This document shows, in pieces, positions 36,210-45,595 of a stretch of 64,000 nt of DNA. A program made the translations under genes and the position numbers. The stretch covers positions 62,001-126,000 of the forward strand of contig NZ_JAPIVQ010000012.1 of the NCBI RefSeq assembly GCF_026239675.1, given 5' to 3'. Below the pieces are notes generated by a model, which saw only the letters and a program-made list of their open reading frames with translations, was not told the origin of the DNA and did not search any database. The number at the start of each line of letters is the position of its first letter. Within the stretch, counting starts at the first letter, position 1. This stretch comes from Pedobacter sp. PLR (GTDB taxonomy: Bacteria; Bacteroidota; Bacteroidia; Sphingobacteriales; Sphingobacteriaceae).

Positions 36210-37388
36210 TTACTTCATCACAGTCACCCTCCTTCCATCAATTCTAATTTTCAGGCCTGTTATAGGTTCAATAATTTTGATTAAGCCGGAAATATTTTTT
36301 GAACGGGAAACCCAGCCTCCCAGCTTGACCGCCTTTGGATCAACATCCTGAAAAACCACCTCCACATCATACCAGCGTTCTATTTTTTTCATCACACTCG
36401 CCAAATCCTCATCTTTAAATATAAAGTCGCCGTTTTTCCAGGCCATAACGCTTTCCAGATCTGCTGCCGCTCTTTTCAAGCGGTCATTGTGCACATCCAG
36501 TGTCGCCTGCTCACCTGGCTTCAAGATAAGGTCCTGTTCTTTACTGCTTGTTTTAATCCGGCCTTCCAGCAAAGTGGTGACCTGATTTTCTTCATCCGGA
36601 TAGGCATTCACATTAAAGTGTGTGCCCAATACCTCCACCACCTGGTTGGAAGTATGTACCAGAAAAGGACGGTTTGCAAAGTGTGCTACTTCAAAGTAAG
36701 CCTCCCCGCTTAGGGTCACTTCCCTTTTCTTAGTACTAAAAACGTTGGAATATTTAAGTTTAGAAGCTGCATTTAGCCAAACTGCTGTACCGTCCGGAAG
36801 ACGTACCTGATATTGACCGCCCCTTGGCGTCTCAATGGTATTGATCAAACCCGCATTTTTAGAACCGAAATCATTGATGGTATAAATCAGCTGTCCGTCT
36901 TTGGTCTTGGTAATTTGTACGCCGGCTTCAAGATTCTGCGTTCCGTTTTTCAGGGTATCCAGTAGAATCACTTCGCCGGTACCTAATACCAATCGTGCTT
37001 TATTGGAACCGGGGCCAATCAAACTTGCCGCCAGTTCCTGTCCTTTATCATAAGTATTACGCTGTTGTATATAAAGCCCGAGGCCAAGACAAAGTGCAAT
37101 AGATGCTGCAATGGAAATGCTGGTCCATAATTTCCTGCGACCAGGTGTTTTCAATTCGATAGCTGGAGATGGAGCATTCAATACCGCAGATAATATGCGA
37201 TTTTCCTGTTCCGCAGAAAACGGACTTTGGATCGGCTCAAAGCCGTAGTAATGCTGGTCTATGATTCTTTTCAATTGCTGATCATAATTCCCGGAATCAA
37301 TGAGGCGCAACAGTTCTTCCGTTTCAGCAGGACTGCCTTGCTTACTGAAATACTGTTCGAATAAATAGGAAAATCGTTCTTCTAGCAT
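36210..37388 (-). CDS. FecR-family transmembrane anti-sigma factor
   Basis: A 392-residue anti-sigma regulator. The N-terminal cytoplasmic part (1-85) should bind the ECF sigma. One TM helix lies at about 88-108. The periplasmic FecR domain (about 130-300) shows TPRGGQYQVRLPDGTAVWLNAASKLKYS, here cited by its core VRLPDGTAVWLNAAS. A C-terminal DUF4974/STN-like domain (about 320-390) contains IERWYDVEVVFQ and IEPITGLKIRIDG. It transmits occupancy of the downstream SusC to the sigma factor. It lies 94 bases after the sigma gene. Confidence 0.95.
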   Translation of the reverse strand: MLEERFSYLFEQYFSKQGSPAETEELLRLIDSGNYDQQLKRIIDQHYYGFEPIQSPFSAEQENRILSAVLNAPSPAIELKTPGRRKLWTSISIAASIALCLGLGLYIQQRNTYDKGQELAASLIGPGSNKARLVLGTGEVILLDTLKNGTQNLEAGVQITKTKDGQLIYTINDFGSKNAGLINTIETPRGGQYQVRLPDGTAVWLNAASKLKYSNVFSTKKREVTLSGEAYFEVAHFANRPFLVHTSNQVVEVLGTHFNVNAYPDEENQVTTLLEGRIKTSSKEQDLILKPGEQATLDVHNDRLKRAAADLESVMAWKNGDFIFKDEDLASVMKKIERWYDVEVVFQDVDPKAVKLGGWVSRSKNISGLIKIIEPITGLKIRIDGRRVTVMK

Positions 37389-37482
37389 AAATTTAATAGA
37401 TGCAGGCCATAGAAATCTGCCTCATCTACACTAAAGAGTAAATACTCAGGAAAAAGGGGGTAATGGATTTAAAATATATTTT

Positions 37483-38082
37483 TTAGCGGATGATTATAGT
37501 AGATGTCAGCACCAGAAGGATACTCAGATCGATACGACCATTTACGTCTTTCCGGATAAACTGAACCGCTAATTGGATGTGTTTTTTGACTGTTTCGGGG
37601 GATAATTGAAGTGCTTTAGCAATCTCATCATGCTTTAAACGGTCATACCGACTCATCTTATAGACTTTTTGCTGCTGCTCAGGTAATTTATCAACGGCCA
37701 TTTCGATCAGCTTCCGGTAGCCATCCGCAGGGTTATCGAGTTCATCTAAGGCAAATTCCGTTAAAGCCTCTTTTTCAAATGCAGCATGAACAACGCTTTT
37801 AGCGGCCATTTTTTTTAGCACTAAAAAGGCCTCATTCCTACATAGGATATATAAGTAACCACTAAAATTGGAGATATCTGTCAGCGTTTCCCGCCTTACC
37901 CAGATCTTGATAAAGGAATCCTGAATGATCTCCTCTGTGATATCGATAGAATTTGTGAGCTTAAAAACAAACTCAGCAAGAGGTTTGGCATACCAATGGA
38001 ATAATTCAGCAAAGGAACGCTCGTCGCCTTCCGCTATTTTTTTTAGAATGTAAACTTCATTTTCCAGTGGTCTGACTGCCAT
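37483..38082 (-). CDS. ECF RNA polymerase sigma factor (FecI-like)
   Basis: A 199-residue sigma-70 family factor. Region 2 is visible as FAELFHWYAKPLAEFVFKLT and EEIIQDSFIKIWVRRE, and region 4 as KLPEQQQKVYKMSRYDRLKHDEIAKALQLSPETVKKHI (core given by positions about 133-170). It ends with an unusual hydrophobic tail (LSILLVLTSTIII). It heads the sigma-FecR-SusC-SusD locus and would direct transcription of that operon. Confidence 0.95.
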   Translation of the reverse strand: MAVRPLENEVYILKKIAEGDERSFAELFHWYAKPLAEFVFKLTNSIDITEEIIQDSFIKIWVRRETLTDISNFSGYLYILCRNEAFLVLKKMAAKSVVHAAFEKEALTEFALDELDNPADGYRKLIEMAVDKLPEQQQKVYKMSRYDRLKHDEIAKALQLSPETVKKHIQLAVQFIRKDVNGRIDLSILLVLTSTIIIR

Positions 38083-38215
38083 TATTGAGATACCCTTTTT
38101 GTGGTGTTCCGGGAAACCAATATTATAAATAATTTGTCAATATATTACCATAACCGACGCCTGCTCCTTAAAATTACCCCTATGCTAATTATGGAGCAAG
38201 CGTCGGATATTGTTT

Positions 38216-40033
38216 TTATTCAGACGTTAATGATTTAACCATTCTGGCAGCATTCTCGTTTCCAGGATTAAGTTTCAAGGCCTTTTCATAGTTCTCCTTT
38301 GCCAGTTGTTTATCGCCATTGGCAAGATATGCTTCTCCCAGACTATCATAAGTATTCCCGCTTTCCGGATAGAACAAGGTGTTTATTTTGAAAATAGCGA
38401 TAGCCTTTCTAAAATCTTTAGCGTTTAATTGCGCGTATCCCTGACCATTGATGTTAGACTCGCTGATGATAAAATGTCCCGGATCTGCCGCTTTAATTTT
38501 TCTGAATAAAACCAAAGCTTCTTCAAATTGACCGTTATCAATAAGTTCAGAAAGTGTATCTTCAGTCTTAGCCAATCTTGGGTTCTCATAGCGAACCGGA
38601 TCATGGAACATCGAGTAAACCAGATACATTTTCTGATCTGCAGGATTCCGCAAAAACTTTACCTTACGCTCCCAACCTTTCATCACATAAGTATCCGCTG
38701 CTACTTTAAACAATTCCAGAGGCTGATCCATATTATTTTGAAGGAACAACCTCCCCTTTTCTTCCCGAATTTTAGTTAGCCCATATTTGTCAGTTTGGTA
38801 ACGACCTACCGCCTTATTCCGGTCTGCTACCTGAATAGCTAATTTTTTATAGACCGGAAAATCAAAATCCGGCCAGTTAAAAGTAGTGGTTACCGCACGC
38901 ATCAGCTCCGTATTCAGATCTGGCTGATTGCCATTCGTTAAGATCACGACTCCATCGCCATGCGCTGTATTTGCGATCATCATGCTAGAAAAACCTTCAT
39001 TCCAGCCATTGTGCATAAAATACTGCGTCTCATTTCTTTTTTCCAGAAAAATACCCAAACCCTCAAAAGGCTCAATAAAAGGGCTGACAAACTGTTTGGC
39101 CATATTTTGAGATAGTACCTTATGGCTTTCTCCTTTTAAAGTAGATTGTACATCGATGATAAATTTCGAAAGGTCTGTTGCAGTCGTCCAGAGTCCGGCA
39201 GGTGCCATTTCCGGGTAAGTATGTCTTTTTCCGGGAACTTCCGAACCATTTGGTAAATAACCCGTCGCCGCCAGTTTTAGCTGTCCAGCAGTTAAAGGCT
39301 GATCATAAGTACTGTTTGTCATACCCAATGGCTCAAGAACCAATTCTTTCATGATTTGAGGATAAGGCTTCCCTTCGATATCGATCAGCATTTGTTGCAG
39401 GATACAATACCCACCACCAGCATAACGTAAAGATCCACCAGGAGTTTTATCCACCCTGATCTGCGGAGAGTTGGCCGGTTTAGCGCCATTGAGCACCTGA
39501 ATAAGTGTAGGAACGGAATCTCCAACTGCATAACCCGCAAAACCGCCAACGGTAACTCCGCCGCTATGGCTCAACAAGTGTTTCAGATTTACCTTTTTTG
39601 CAGCCGTAAACTCATTATCCGGAAGCTTCCAGGTTTTAAGGTAATTATTCACATCCGCGTCAGCATCGATTTTACCCAGCTCTACTACCTTTAATGCCGC
39701 ATAGGCGCTGACTGGCTTACTGATCGAGGCCGCCTGAAAGAGCGTTTGATCCGTTACCGGAACTTTGCTTGTTTTATCTGTGATTCCATAGCTTTTGATA
39801 TAGGCAATTTTAGAATTCTTTATGACCGCAATACTCAATCCCGGAACACCATAATGTTTCATTCTTGACTCAATGGTCCATACGGAATCTCCCTCAAAAC
39901 GAACCGCGGGAATCAATCCTGACTCCACCTTTTTGATCAAAGCTTTAGTCTTAGGGTCAGATTGGGCAAATAGCTGCTGAGTACTTAAGGAGGCAATCAG
40001 GAATAAAGGGAGTAACCAGGAAGATCTCATCAT
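38216..40033 (-). CDS. Secreted beta-lactamase-fold serine hydrolase with C-terminal TPRs
   Basis: A 605-residue protein with a signal peptide (ending QLFAQ, about 24). The beta-lactamase/penicillin-binding (class C-like) domain spans about 40-390, with the SxxK motif as Ser103-Ile-Ser-Lys106, a Tyr in RYAGGGY near residue 207 in the YxN position, and an HxG-type HNGWNEGF near 345. A DUF3471-like beta region follows, then TPR repeats at about 480-600 (YDSLGEAYLANGDKQLAKENYEKALKLNP core). Such proteins are usually peptidases or esterases (for example D-aminopeptidase or EstB-like) and not drug-resistance lactamases. Single gene. Confidence 0.9.
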   Translation of the reverse strand: MMRSSWLLPLFLIASLSTQQLFAQSDPKTKALIKKVESGLIPAVRFEGDSVWTIESRMKHYGVPGLSIAVIKNSKIAYIKSYGITDKTSKVPVTDQTLFQAASISKPVSAYAALKVVELGKIDADADVNNYLKTWKLPDNEFTAAKKVNLKHLLSHSGGVTVGGFAGYAVGDSVPTLIQVLNGAKPANSPQIRVDKTPGGSLRYAGGGYCILQQMLIDIEGKPYPQIMKELVLEPLGMTNSTYDQPLTAGQLKLAATGYLPNGSEVPGKRHTYPEMAPAGLWTTATDLSKFIIDVQSTLKGESHKVLSQNMAKQFVSPFIEPFEGLGIFLEKRNETQYFMHNGWNEGFSSMMIANTAHGDGVVILTNGNQPDLNTELMRAVTTTFNWPDFDFPVYKKLAIQVADRNKAVGRYQTDKYGLTKIREEKGRLFLQNNMDQPLELFKVAADTYVMKGWERKVKFLRNPADQKMYLVYSMFHDPVRYENPRLAKTEDTLSELIDNGQFEEALVLFRKIKAADPGHFIISESNINGQGYAQLNAKDFRKAIAIFKINTLFYPESGNTYDSLGEAYLANGDKQLAKENYEKALKLNPGNENAARMVKSLTSE

Positions 40034-40257
40034 GTTCTTTTTTCTAAAGACGTCAAATAGTAATCAAAAGTTACAAAATTTTTAATTAATTGATCAGCAA
40101 CGTTTATTTGGAATCTCTTTCCATACCATATCCGTACCTGCGTAGCTGGTTTAAGGAGTTGTCATATAAAACTTATAGTATTAAGACCTTCCAAAGTTTG
40201 AATTCAGCTACAACATCCATATATTGAACTTTATAAAGCTCCACAGTCCCTATAAGC

Positions 40258-40800
40258 ATGATAAAAATTGACGACAGATTAAGTCTTGAGGTAATCAGCG
40301 AACCAATAGCTAAATTGCTATTCAAGGCTATAGATGACAACAGAGCACACCTTTCCGTATTTCTACCCTGGGTGGAGAACATGAAGGACTCCGATGATTT
40401 TCTACTTTACCTGATTGCCTCCAGACACCTTACGGCTGAAGGAAAAGAGCTGAGTTATGCCATTTTGTTTGATCAGGTTCCGGTAGGAAGAATAGGATTA
40501 CACCATATAAATCACCAAAATAACAATGCATCTATCGGCTATTGGTTAACAAAAAGTGCGGAAGGAAATGGTTTAGTTATACGATCCTGCAAAGCCCTGA
40601 TCAATTACGGATTTCAGGAATTGAAACTCAAAAGAATAGAAATAAAAGCGGCTGTAGAAAACATAAGAAGTCAGGCCGTACCACAAAGATTAGGCTTTAC
40701 GAAAGAGGGTATATTGCGAAAATCCGAACTGGTCAACAATGAGTTTCATGATATCGTATTGTACTCCATCCTTGATGAAGAATGGAACAGTTTACAATAA
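40258..40800 (+). CDS. RimJ/RimL-type GNAT acetyltransferase
   Basis: A 180-residue GNAT enzyme of the group that includes ribosomal-protein N-terminal acetyltransferases. Signature parts are IGYWLTKSAEGNGLVIRSCKALI (core WLTKSAEGNGL), LKLKRIEIKAAVENIRSQAV and RLGFTKEGILRKSE. The substrate is unknown. It ends 44 bases before the efflux gene in the same direction and could be cotranscribed with it. Confidence 0.9.
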   Translation: MIKIDDRLSLEVISEPIAKLLFKAIDDNRAHLSVFLPWVENMKDSDDFLLYLIASRHLTAEGKELSYAILFDQVPVGRIGLHHINHQNNNASIGYWLTKSAEGNGLVIRSCKALINYGFQELKLKRIEIKAAVENIRSQAVPQRLGFTKEGILRKSELVNNEFHDIVLYSILDEEWNSLQ

Positions 40801-40844
40801 AATGGCCATCAGATCCCTGATCTTTAACTTACCTTTGCGTAATC

Positions 40845-42044
40845 ATGAAAAATGAGATTACGTTAAATCCTAAAAAAAATAGTTTCCTGTTCTTTCTTTA
40901 CTTAGTTGGTCTTAGTATTATAGGTTTTTTAGCCACAGACATGTATTTACCGGCATTCGATAAAATGCGTTTAGATCTGGGCACCTCCAAAAGCAATATC
41001 AGTGCTACCTTGAGTTTATTCCTGGCTGGATATGGTATTGCACAATTATTATGGGGGCCAATCTCCGATAAATTTGGCAAGCCAAAAACAGTGCTTATGG
41101 GTTTAAGCATCTTTACCATTGCCTCCTTAGGTATCTATTTCACCCACAATGTAAGTCTTTTATTACTGCTGAGATTGATACAGGCAATAGGCGTATGTGC
41201 CGCTGCTGTAAGCTGGCAGGCCTTAGTGATCGAAAGATATCCAAAGGAAGAAACCAATAAGATTTTCGCCTCGATTATGCCATTGGTGGCACTATCACCT
41301 GCATTAGCACCCTTAATGGGCGCATTCTTACTCAACTATTTTGGCTGGAGATCAATCTTTATCGCACTTGCTTTAATTGCAGTTCTGCTCATCATTTACA
41401 CCTTAACCATAAAAGACGAGAAAACGGTACAAACCATTAAAGCCGGGGACTCCACAGCAGACAAATCTTATAAGTCACTCTTAAAATCCAAACAATTCTT
41501 AGGAAATGTGTTACTCTATGCCCTTTGTTCCGCAGCATTTTTTGCCTGGCTTACCGGCTCTCCATTCTTCTTAAAAGAACTGGGCTACAATGAAAATCAG
41601 ATCGGACTAAGTTTTTTCCCGCAAACCATTGCATTTTTAATCGGTGGATATGGCTATAGAAGCTTAACGAGTAGAATAGAAGGGAAAAAGTTACTCCCTT
41701 ACTTACTGATCATCTATTCGGCAACTTGTTTAGCCCTTTATATCATTACCATCACCATGACGCCTACCTTAACCATATTGTTAATTCCATTTTGTTTAAT
41801 GGCTTTGGCCAATGGGGCATCATACCCTATCGTTGTGGCAGAAGCCTTAAAATCAGCTTCACACAATGTAGGAAAAGCAGCCGCTATGCAAAACACCATT
41901 CAGTTGGGCATCTGTTTTATAGCCAGCGGAGTCGTTTCCTTGTTTTCAAAAGACGCTTTGCTAATCACTACTATTGTGATGGCTTCTACTGTCCCACTCG
42001 TTTATGTAGGCTATAAACTCACGCTAAATAAAGTCCTGAACTAA
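40845..42044 (+). CDS. Bcr/CflA-family MFS drug efflux transporter
   Basis: A 399-residue major facilitator with about 12 hydrophobic segments. The Bcr/CflA signature is clear: GFLATDMYLPAFDKM in TM1, LFLAGYGIAQLLWGPISDKFGK across TM2 and the loop, and AAAVSWQALVIERYPKEE in TM4-5. The family exports bicyclomycin, chloramphenicol, sulfonamides or cysteine; the actual substrate here is unknown. The stop is only five bases from the convergent gene at 42050. Confidence 0.92.
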   Translation: MKNEITLNPKKNSFLFFLYLVGLSIIGFLATDMYLPAFDKMRLDLGTSKSNISATLSLFLAGYGIAQLLWGPISDKFGKPKTVLMGLSIFTIASLGIYFTHNVSLLLLLRLIQAIGVCAAAVSWQALVIERYPKEETNKIFASIMPLVALSPALAPLMGAFLLNYFGWRSIFIALALIAVLLIIYTLTIKDEKTVQTIKAGDSTADKSYKSLLKSKQFLGNVLLYALCSAAFFAWLTGSPFFLKELGYNENQIGLSFFPQTIAFLIGGYGYRSLTSRIEGKKLLPYLLIIYSATCLALYIITITMTPTLTILLIPFCLMALANGASYPIVVAEALKSASHNVGKAAAMQNTIQLGICFIASGVVSLFSKDALLITTIVMASTVPLVYVGYKLTLNKVLN

Positions 42045-42049
42045 TTCTG

Positions 42050-43774
42050 CTATTTCCGGCTATAATGATAATCAATCACGCGACCAGCTACTTGTAGCTG
42101 GTTGTTTTTTACCGTCCTTTTTTTGCCCGAAGGAATCTCCAGCAAAATCGCTGAAGTTAAGGCGGGAATCGTAAATTGAATCGCCTTGCTCACATTTCTG
42201 GCGATAACCTTTTGGGTTACCAGGTTATAAATATCAACTTTACCAGTCGGTTTAAAGCTCAGTTTTTTGGCTATGGGATAAGGGTTGTAAAACAACCAGG
42301 AAGGAAAACCCGGAGCCGCAAAGAAATCCGTTACATTCAAATCCAGCTGTAGAATCCCTTCTACGTTAGTTTTCCTGACCATGCTTCCAAAAATGCCTAC
42401 ATGTCCACTCCCATAAACACTAAACTGGGAGATTTCAGGGTTTTTACCGGGCACCCATTTAGGCCCATCCCCTTGCGCAACCGGCGCTTTTAAATCCAGG
42501 TACCGATCCTCAAATGTGGATGCTTTTGCCAGGCCCTCGTAAGCAATCACACCTTTGGTCACCTCCGCAAATCCCGGCAAAGTCTGATGCTCCAGCGGCA
42601 TATATTGCGGATAAAACAACCTGGAGGCATTTACCGCATTCAACATCCATTTCCCGATGGCTGTGGCATAAGCAGGTTGATATTTCACCAATGGCACTAA
42701 AGGCCATGCCGCATCAAAAGTGTTCATTAAAAAACTGTAGCCACCATGATCCACCGTGCTTCCCACAGTGCCGGAAATGTCTATGCCATTCCAGCTTCCT
42801 GCCAGGAATCCCCAACCTTCCCTACATACCGCAGTACCGGAAAACGTCCAGTCCAGCATTTTTGGGACATCAAAACCCGTCCCTTCTTCTGCATTCATTC
42901 TGGCCGCTAAATAGGCACCAAAAGGCATTAACAATTCATAAGTAGGATTGATTTTTTCTGCATTTAAGGCCTTCATCGCGCTGATTGCACCTTTTAGATA
43001 ACGTGGATCTCCGAATTTTTTATAAGCTGCATACAATACATAAGCATGTCCGGCCGCAGCGTCAGGCTGCAGGCAGATGGTATTGGTTTTAGGCAGCATT
43101 GCCCCATAGTCGAAATAAGAATAGTGGTAATTTCCGTTTAGGATGGAGTCTGCTTTAAAGAACTTTTCGGCAATCTTTTTTGCCAGCAGATCAAAATCCG
43201 GTTCTGCGGGATACTTTTCATAAATGGCATAAAAGAGCACATTGGGATACACATCATACCACCAATCTCTTCCGTACCCACCACCCAGCAAGGCTACTTC
43301 CGGCGCTGTATTGTTCATCATAATGTCCCAGCCGGTATCCCTGTTGAAGTAGTTTTTCAGCATAGCAACATAGTTCAGGCCTTGCTGATTGCTCTTGTCG
43401 ACACCAACCAGCGAGGCGCCTAAAACGGCTCCCATATTGGCAAGCGCCTCATGAAACATCCCCTTATTGTTGCCTGGCCCCTGTCTGACATCCCCGATAG
43501 CAGTATACATTCCCAGTACTGGCTGATCGAAATTTTTACGGGTGCTGTCCATCCAAATCAATGGCCAGTACGCTCCTTTTGCCTTAAAATCATAGACGGT
43601 ACTGTCGAAACGGAGCGCCATCTTTTTCCAGTCGATGATATTTAAGGGTTGAGGAAGGTTTGCCATCTCCTTTACGCGCGCAATCTGAACTTGCTTAACC
43701 TGTGCCTGGCCACTGATAACGGTAAACTGGCTACTGATCGTAAAAAGAAGGAATAACTTTAAAATGTATTTCAT
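42050..43774 (-). CDS. Secreted protein of unknown function, possible alpha/alpha-barrel enzyme
   Basis: A 574-residue protein with a signal peptide (ending near SGQAQ, about 25). The body is rich in Trp, Tyr, Gly and helical segments with repeated GGYGRDWWYDVYPNVLFY- and AGHAYVLYAAYKKFGDPRYL-like stretches, resembling six-hairpin (alpha/alpha) glycosidase folds. A small beta-sandwich C-terminus (about 480-574; YNLVTQKVIARNVSKAIQF) would fit an accessory domain. I do not recognise the family with certainty and assign no reaction. The 3' end contains a hairpin that may terminate the convergent efflux gene. Confidence 0.85.
   Translation of the reverse strand: MKYILKLFLLFTISSQFTVISGQAQVKQVQIARVKEMANLPQPLNIIDWKKMALRFDSTVYDFKAKGAYWPLIWMDSTRKNFDQPVLGMYTAIGDVRQGPGNNKGMFHEALANMGAVLGASLVGVDKSNQQGLNYVAMLKNYFNRDTGWDIMMNNTAPEVALLGGGYGRDWWYDVYPNVLFYAIYEKYPAEPDFDLLAKKIAEKFFKADSILNGNYHYSYFDYGAMLPKTNTICLQPDAAAGHAYVLYAAYKKFGDPRYLKGAISAMKALNAEKINPTYELLMPFGAYLAARMNAEEGTGFDVPKMLDWTFSGTAVCREGWGFLAGSWNGIDISGTVGSTVDHGGYSFLMNTFDAAWPLVPLVKYQPAYATAIGKWMLNAVNASRLFYPQYMPLEHQTLPGFAEVTKGVIAYEGLAKASTFEDRYLDLKAPVAQGDGPKWVPGKNPEISQFSVYGSGHVGIFGSMVRKTNVEGILQLDLNVTDFFAAPGFPSWLFYNPYPIAKKLSFKPTGKVDIYNLVTQKVIARNVSKAIQFTIPALTSAILLEIPSGKKRTVKNNQLQVAGRVIDYHYSRK
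42083..42110 (+). terminator. Possible terminator of the efflux gene inside the convergent gene
   Basis: ACCAGCTA (42083-42090) pairs with TAGCTGGT (42095-42102) around CTTG and is followed by TGTTTTTT. It lies 39 bases after the MFS stop but within the last codons of the opposite-strand gene 42050-43774. Confidence 0.5.
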
Positions 43775-43972
43775 AAGCGCGTTTCAAATAAAGACAGGGC
43801 AGCTAAAGTGCAGTGGTCCCAAAAAGTCAGACACTATTTGGGAGCTTGCAAAGGCCGGACAGCCGGCTTGTCATAAGGTACATAAATTCAACATTACAAA
43901 CCAGTTAGGCGTAAAAAAACAAATGAGTCCAACTGGTGTTTAACAAACTATCTAATCATTCAAAAAACCGAT

Positions 43973-44443
43973 ATGAAAACAATCTACCCTTCTGGAATTT
44001 CCCTGATTGCACTGGCTTTATTCAGTTGCAACTCTCAAAAAGCCAATACCAGTGCTCAAAAACAGGATTCGACAATGAATACTGTTGTAGATACCGCCAA
44101 AAAACAGATTGGCGGAAACAAAGACGAACATGGATGTTTGACATCCGCTGGTTATAGCTGGTCGGTTTTAAAAAAGGAATGCATTCGCCCCTTTGAATTA
44201 GCAACCAAAATGAAAGACCTGAGCAATAATAACTTTGCAGGATATGTGCTGTTCTCTGCGGACAACAAACAGGTGGAGATATTTGCCGTTGAATTTAATC
44301 CGGCAATTATACTCAGTGCAGCAGACACAGACGTATATACCTCAACCGATAAAAAATACAAAATGGAAAAAGATGCGCAGAAACATTGGTTCGTAACCAA
44401 AACTGAAGATGGAAAAGCGACCAGCATCTTACAACAAGAGTAA
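43973..44443 (+). CDS. Small lipoprotein of unknown function
   Basis: A 156-residue lipoprotein (lipobox ALFSC, Cys about 19) with a Ser/Thr/Gln-rich linker and a compact domain containing DEHGCLTSAGYSWSVLKKEC, a two-Cys motif that could form a disulfide, followed by IRPFELA and a Lys-rich end. I recall similar Bacteroidota lipoproteins but know no function. Convergent with the gene at 44500. Confidence 0.82.
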   Translation: MKTIYPSGISLIALALFSCNSQKANTSAQKQDSTMNTVVDTAKKQIGGNKDEHGCLTSAGYSWSVLKKECIRPFELATKMKDLSNNNFAGYVLFSADNKQVEIFAVEFNPAIILSAADTDVYTSTDKKYKMEKDAQKHWFVTKTEDGKATSILQQE

Positions 44444-44499
44444 TTAAACCTGGAAATTGTCATTCTATTCCTGTTAATATCAGGCCATAAATAAGTACT

Positions 44500-45333
44500 T
44501 TATCTGTTGTTTAGGTTATCATACTTAGTCTTAACCAACATCAATTGATACAAATCAACCCATGCGACTTTATAGCTATGGCTGATTTCAACCGGTTCAG
44601 GAACTTTAAATTGAATGATCCCTTTGTTGGTCAAGGCCCAGTTAAAACTGGTTTTTAAAGTATCACTCTGCTTATTTGGACCTTCAAAAGTATGTTTGTA
44701 ATGCTGCACCTGTTCTAGTCTGCCAGAATGATCCCCCTTAAATTTCAACTCAATAAATCTTTTAATTACCCCTTCACTGAGGTTTTTACGGTAGGAATGA
44801 TAGTAATTATCAGTCAAAGCCTCATATTCATTAAAAAATTTCCGGCATTTTTCAGTTTTGCACCATTCGGCAAAGCCAGATCTCAGCATATAAATGGTAT
44901 CCGCATTTTTGGTATAGCTTAAATTCCAGTGCTTATTGGCCAGCAAATCCGCGATATCGAATTCCTGATTTGTTCTCTTTAGAAAAATGGTGTCTATCTG
45001 GTATTTTGCGCCTTTGGCCTGTCCGCCACCACGTGGGTTATATAAAGTAATGGCATCACTTATAAAATCTGCTTTAACAATCGGCTCTTCAACACGAAGC
45101 GGTGGCGCTTCCATGATCATCATTTCTGAAAGTAAAAACTTGTTATACCTTTTTTCCTTTAAATAAAAGGCCCCGTTTTTATCCGTTACGGTCTCACCCA
45201 CCCGACAATCAGCAACCGGATTCTTATCGTAATCGACAATCACACCTGAAATTGCTGGTCTGGCCAACCTTGACACGCAGGAAGAAAGTAAAACAATGGA
45301 ACAGAGTGGTAATAAGAAGCGTATTTTAATCAT
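44500..45333 (-). CDS. Lipoprotein with carboxypeptidase-regulatory-like start
   Basis: A 277-residue lipoprotein (lipobox LLSSC, Cys about 19). The N-terminal part (AISGVIVDYDKNPVADCRV, then TDKNGAFYLKE) matches the carboxypeptidase-regulatory-like beta domain. The rest is unrecognised. The start at 45333 opens the signal peptide; the ORF extends 23 codons upstream, but those residues do not look like a signal. Function unknown. Confidence 0.82.
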   Translation of the reverse strand: MIKIRFLLPLCSIVLLSSCVSRLARPAISGVIVDYDKNPVADCRVGETVTDKNGAFYLKEKRYNKFLLSEMMIMEAPPLRVEEPIVKADFISDAITLYNPRGGGQAKGAKYQIDTIFLKRTNQEFDIADLLANKHWNLSYTKNADTIYMLRSGFAEWCKTEKCRKFFNEYEALTDNYYHSYRKNLSEGVIKRFIELKFKGDHSGRLEQVQHYKHTFEGPNKQSDTLKTSFNWALTNKGIIQFKVPEPVEISHSYKVAWVDLYQLMLVKTKYDNLNNR

Positions 45334-45595
45334 GGTTTGATAACATGGTTTGGTTCCAATAGTTTGCTCGCAATAGTTTGTGTTAAAAGAAGAGCCTGTC
45401 AAAAGTACTGCTTAGGGACCAGAATATTTGCAATTATCACCCGGTAGCACCAATGTATCCAGGAATATTTATTTAGAGTTGGCACAGGACAATCCAGGTG
45501 AATATATCCAAACATTTGCGCGCTGGTTTTGTTCCTTTTGTGTCTTAATCAGGTATAATACCCTGAAAATAGCCGCTTACATTAAAACTATAAAT

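Noticed and set aside
38216..40033. Antibiotic-resistance beta-lactamase
   Set aside because: The domain layout (class C-like fold with TPRs and a DUF3471-like region) fits housekeeping peptidase or esterase relatives better.
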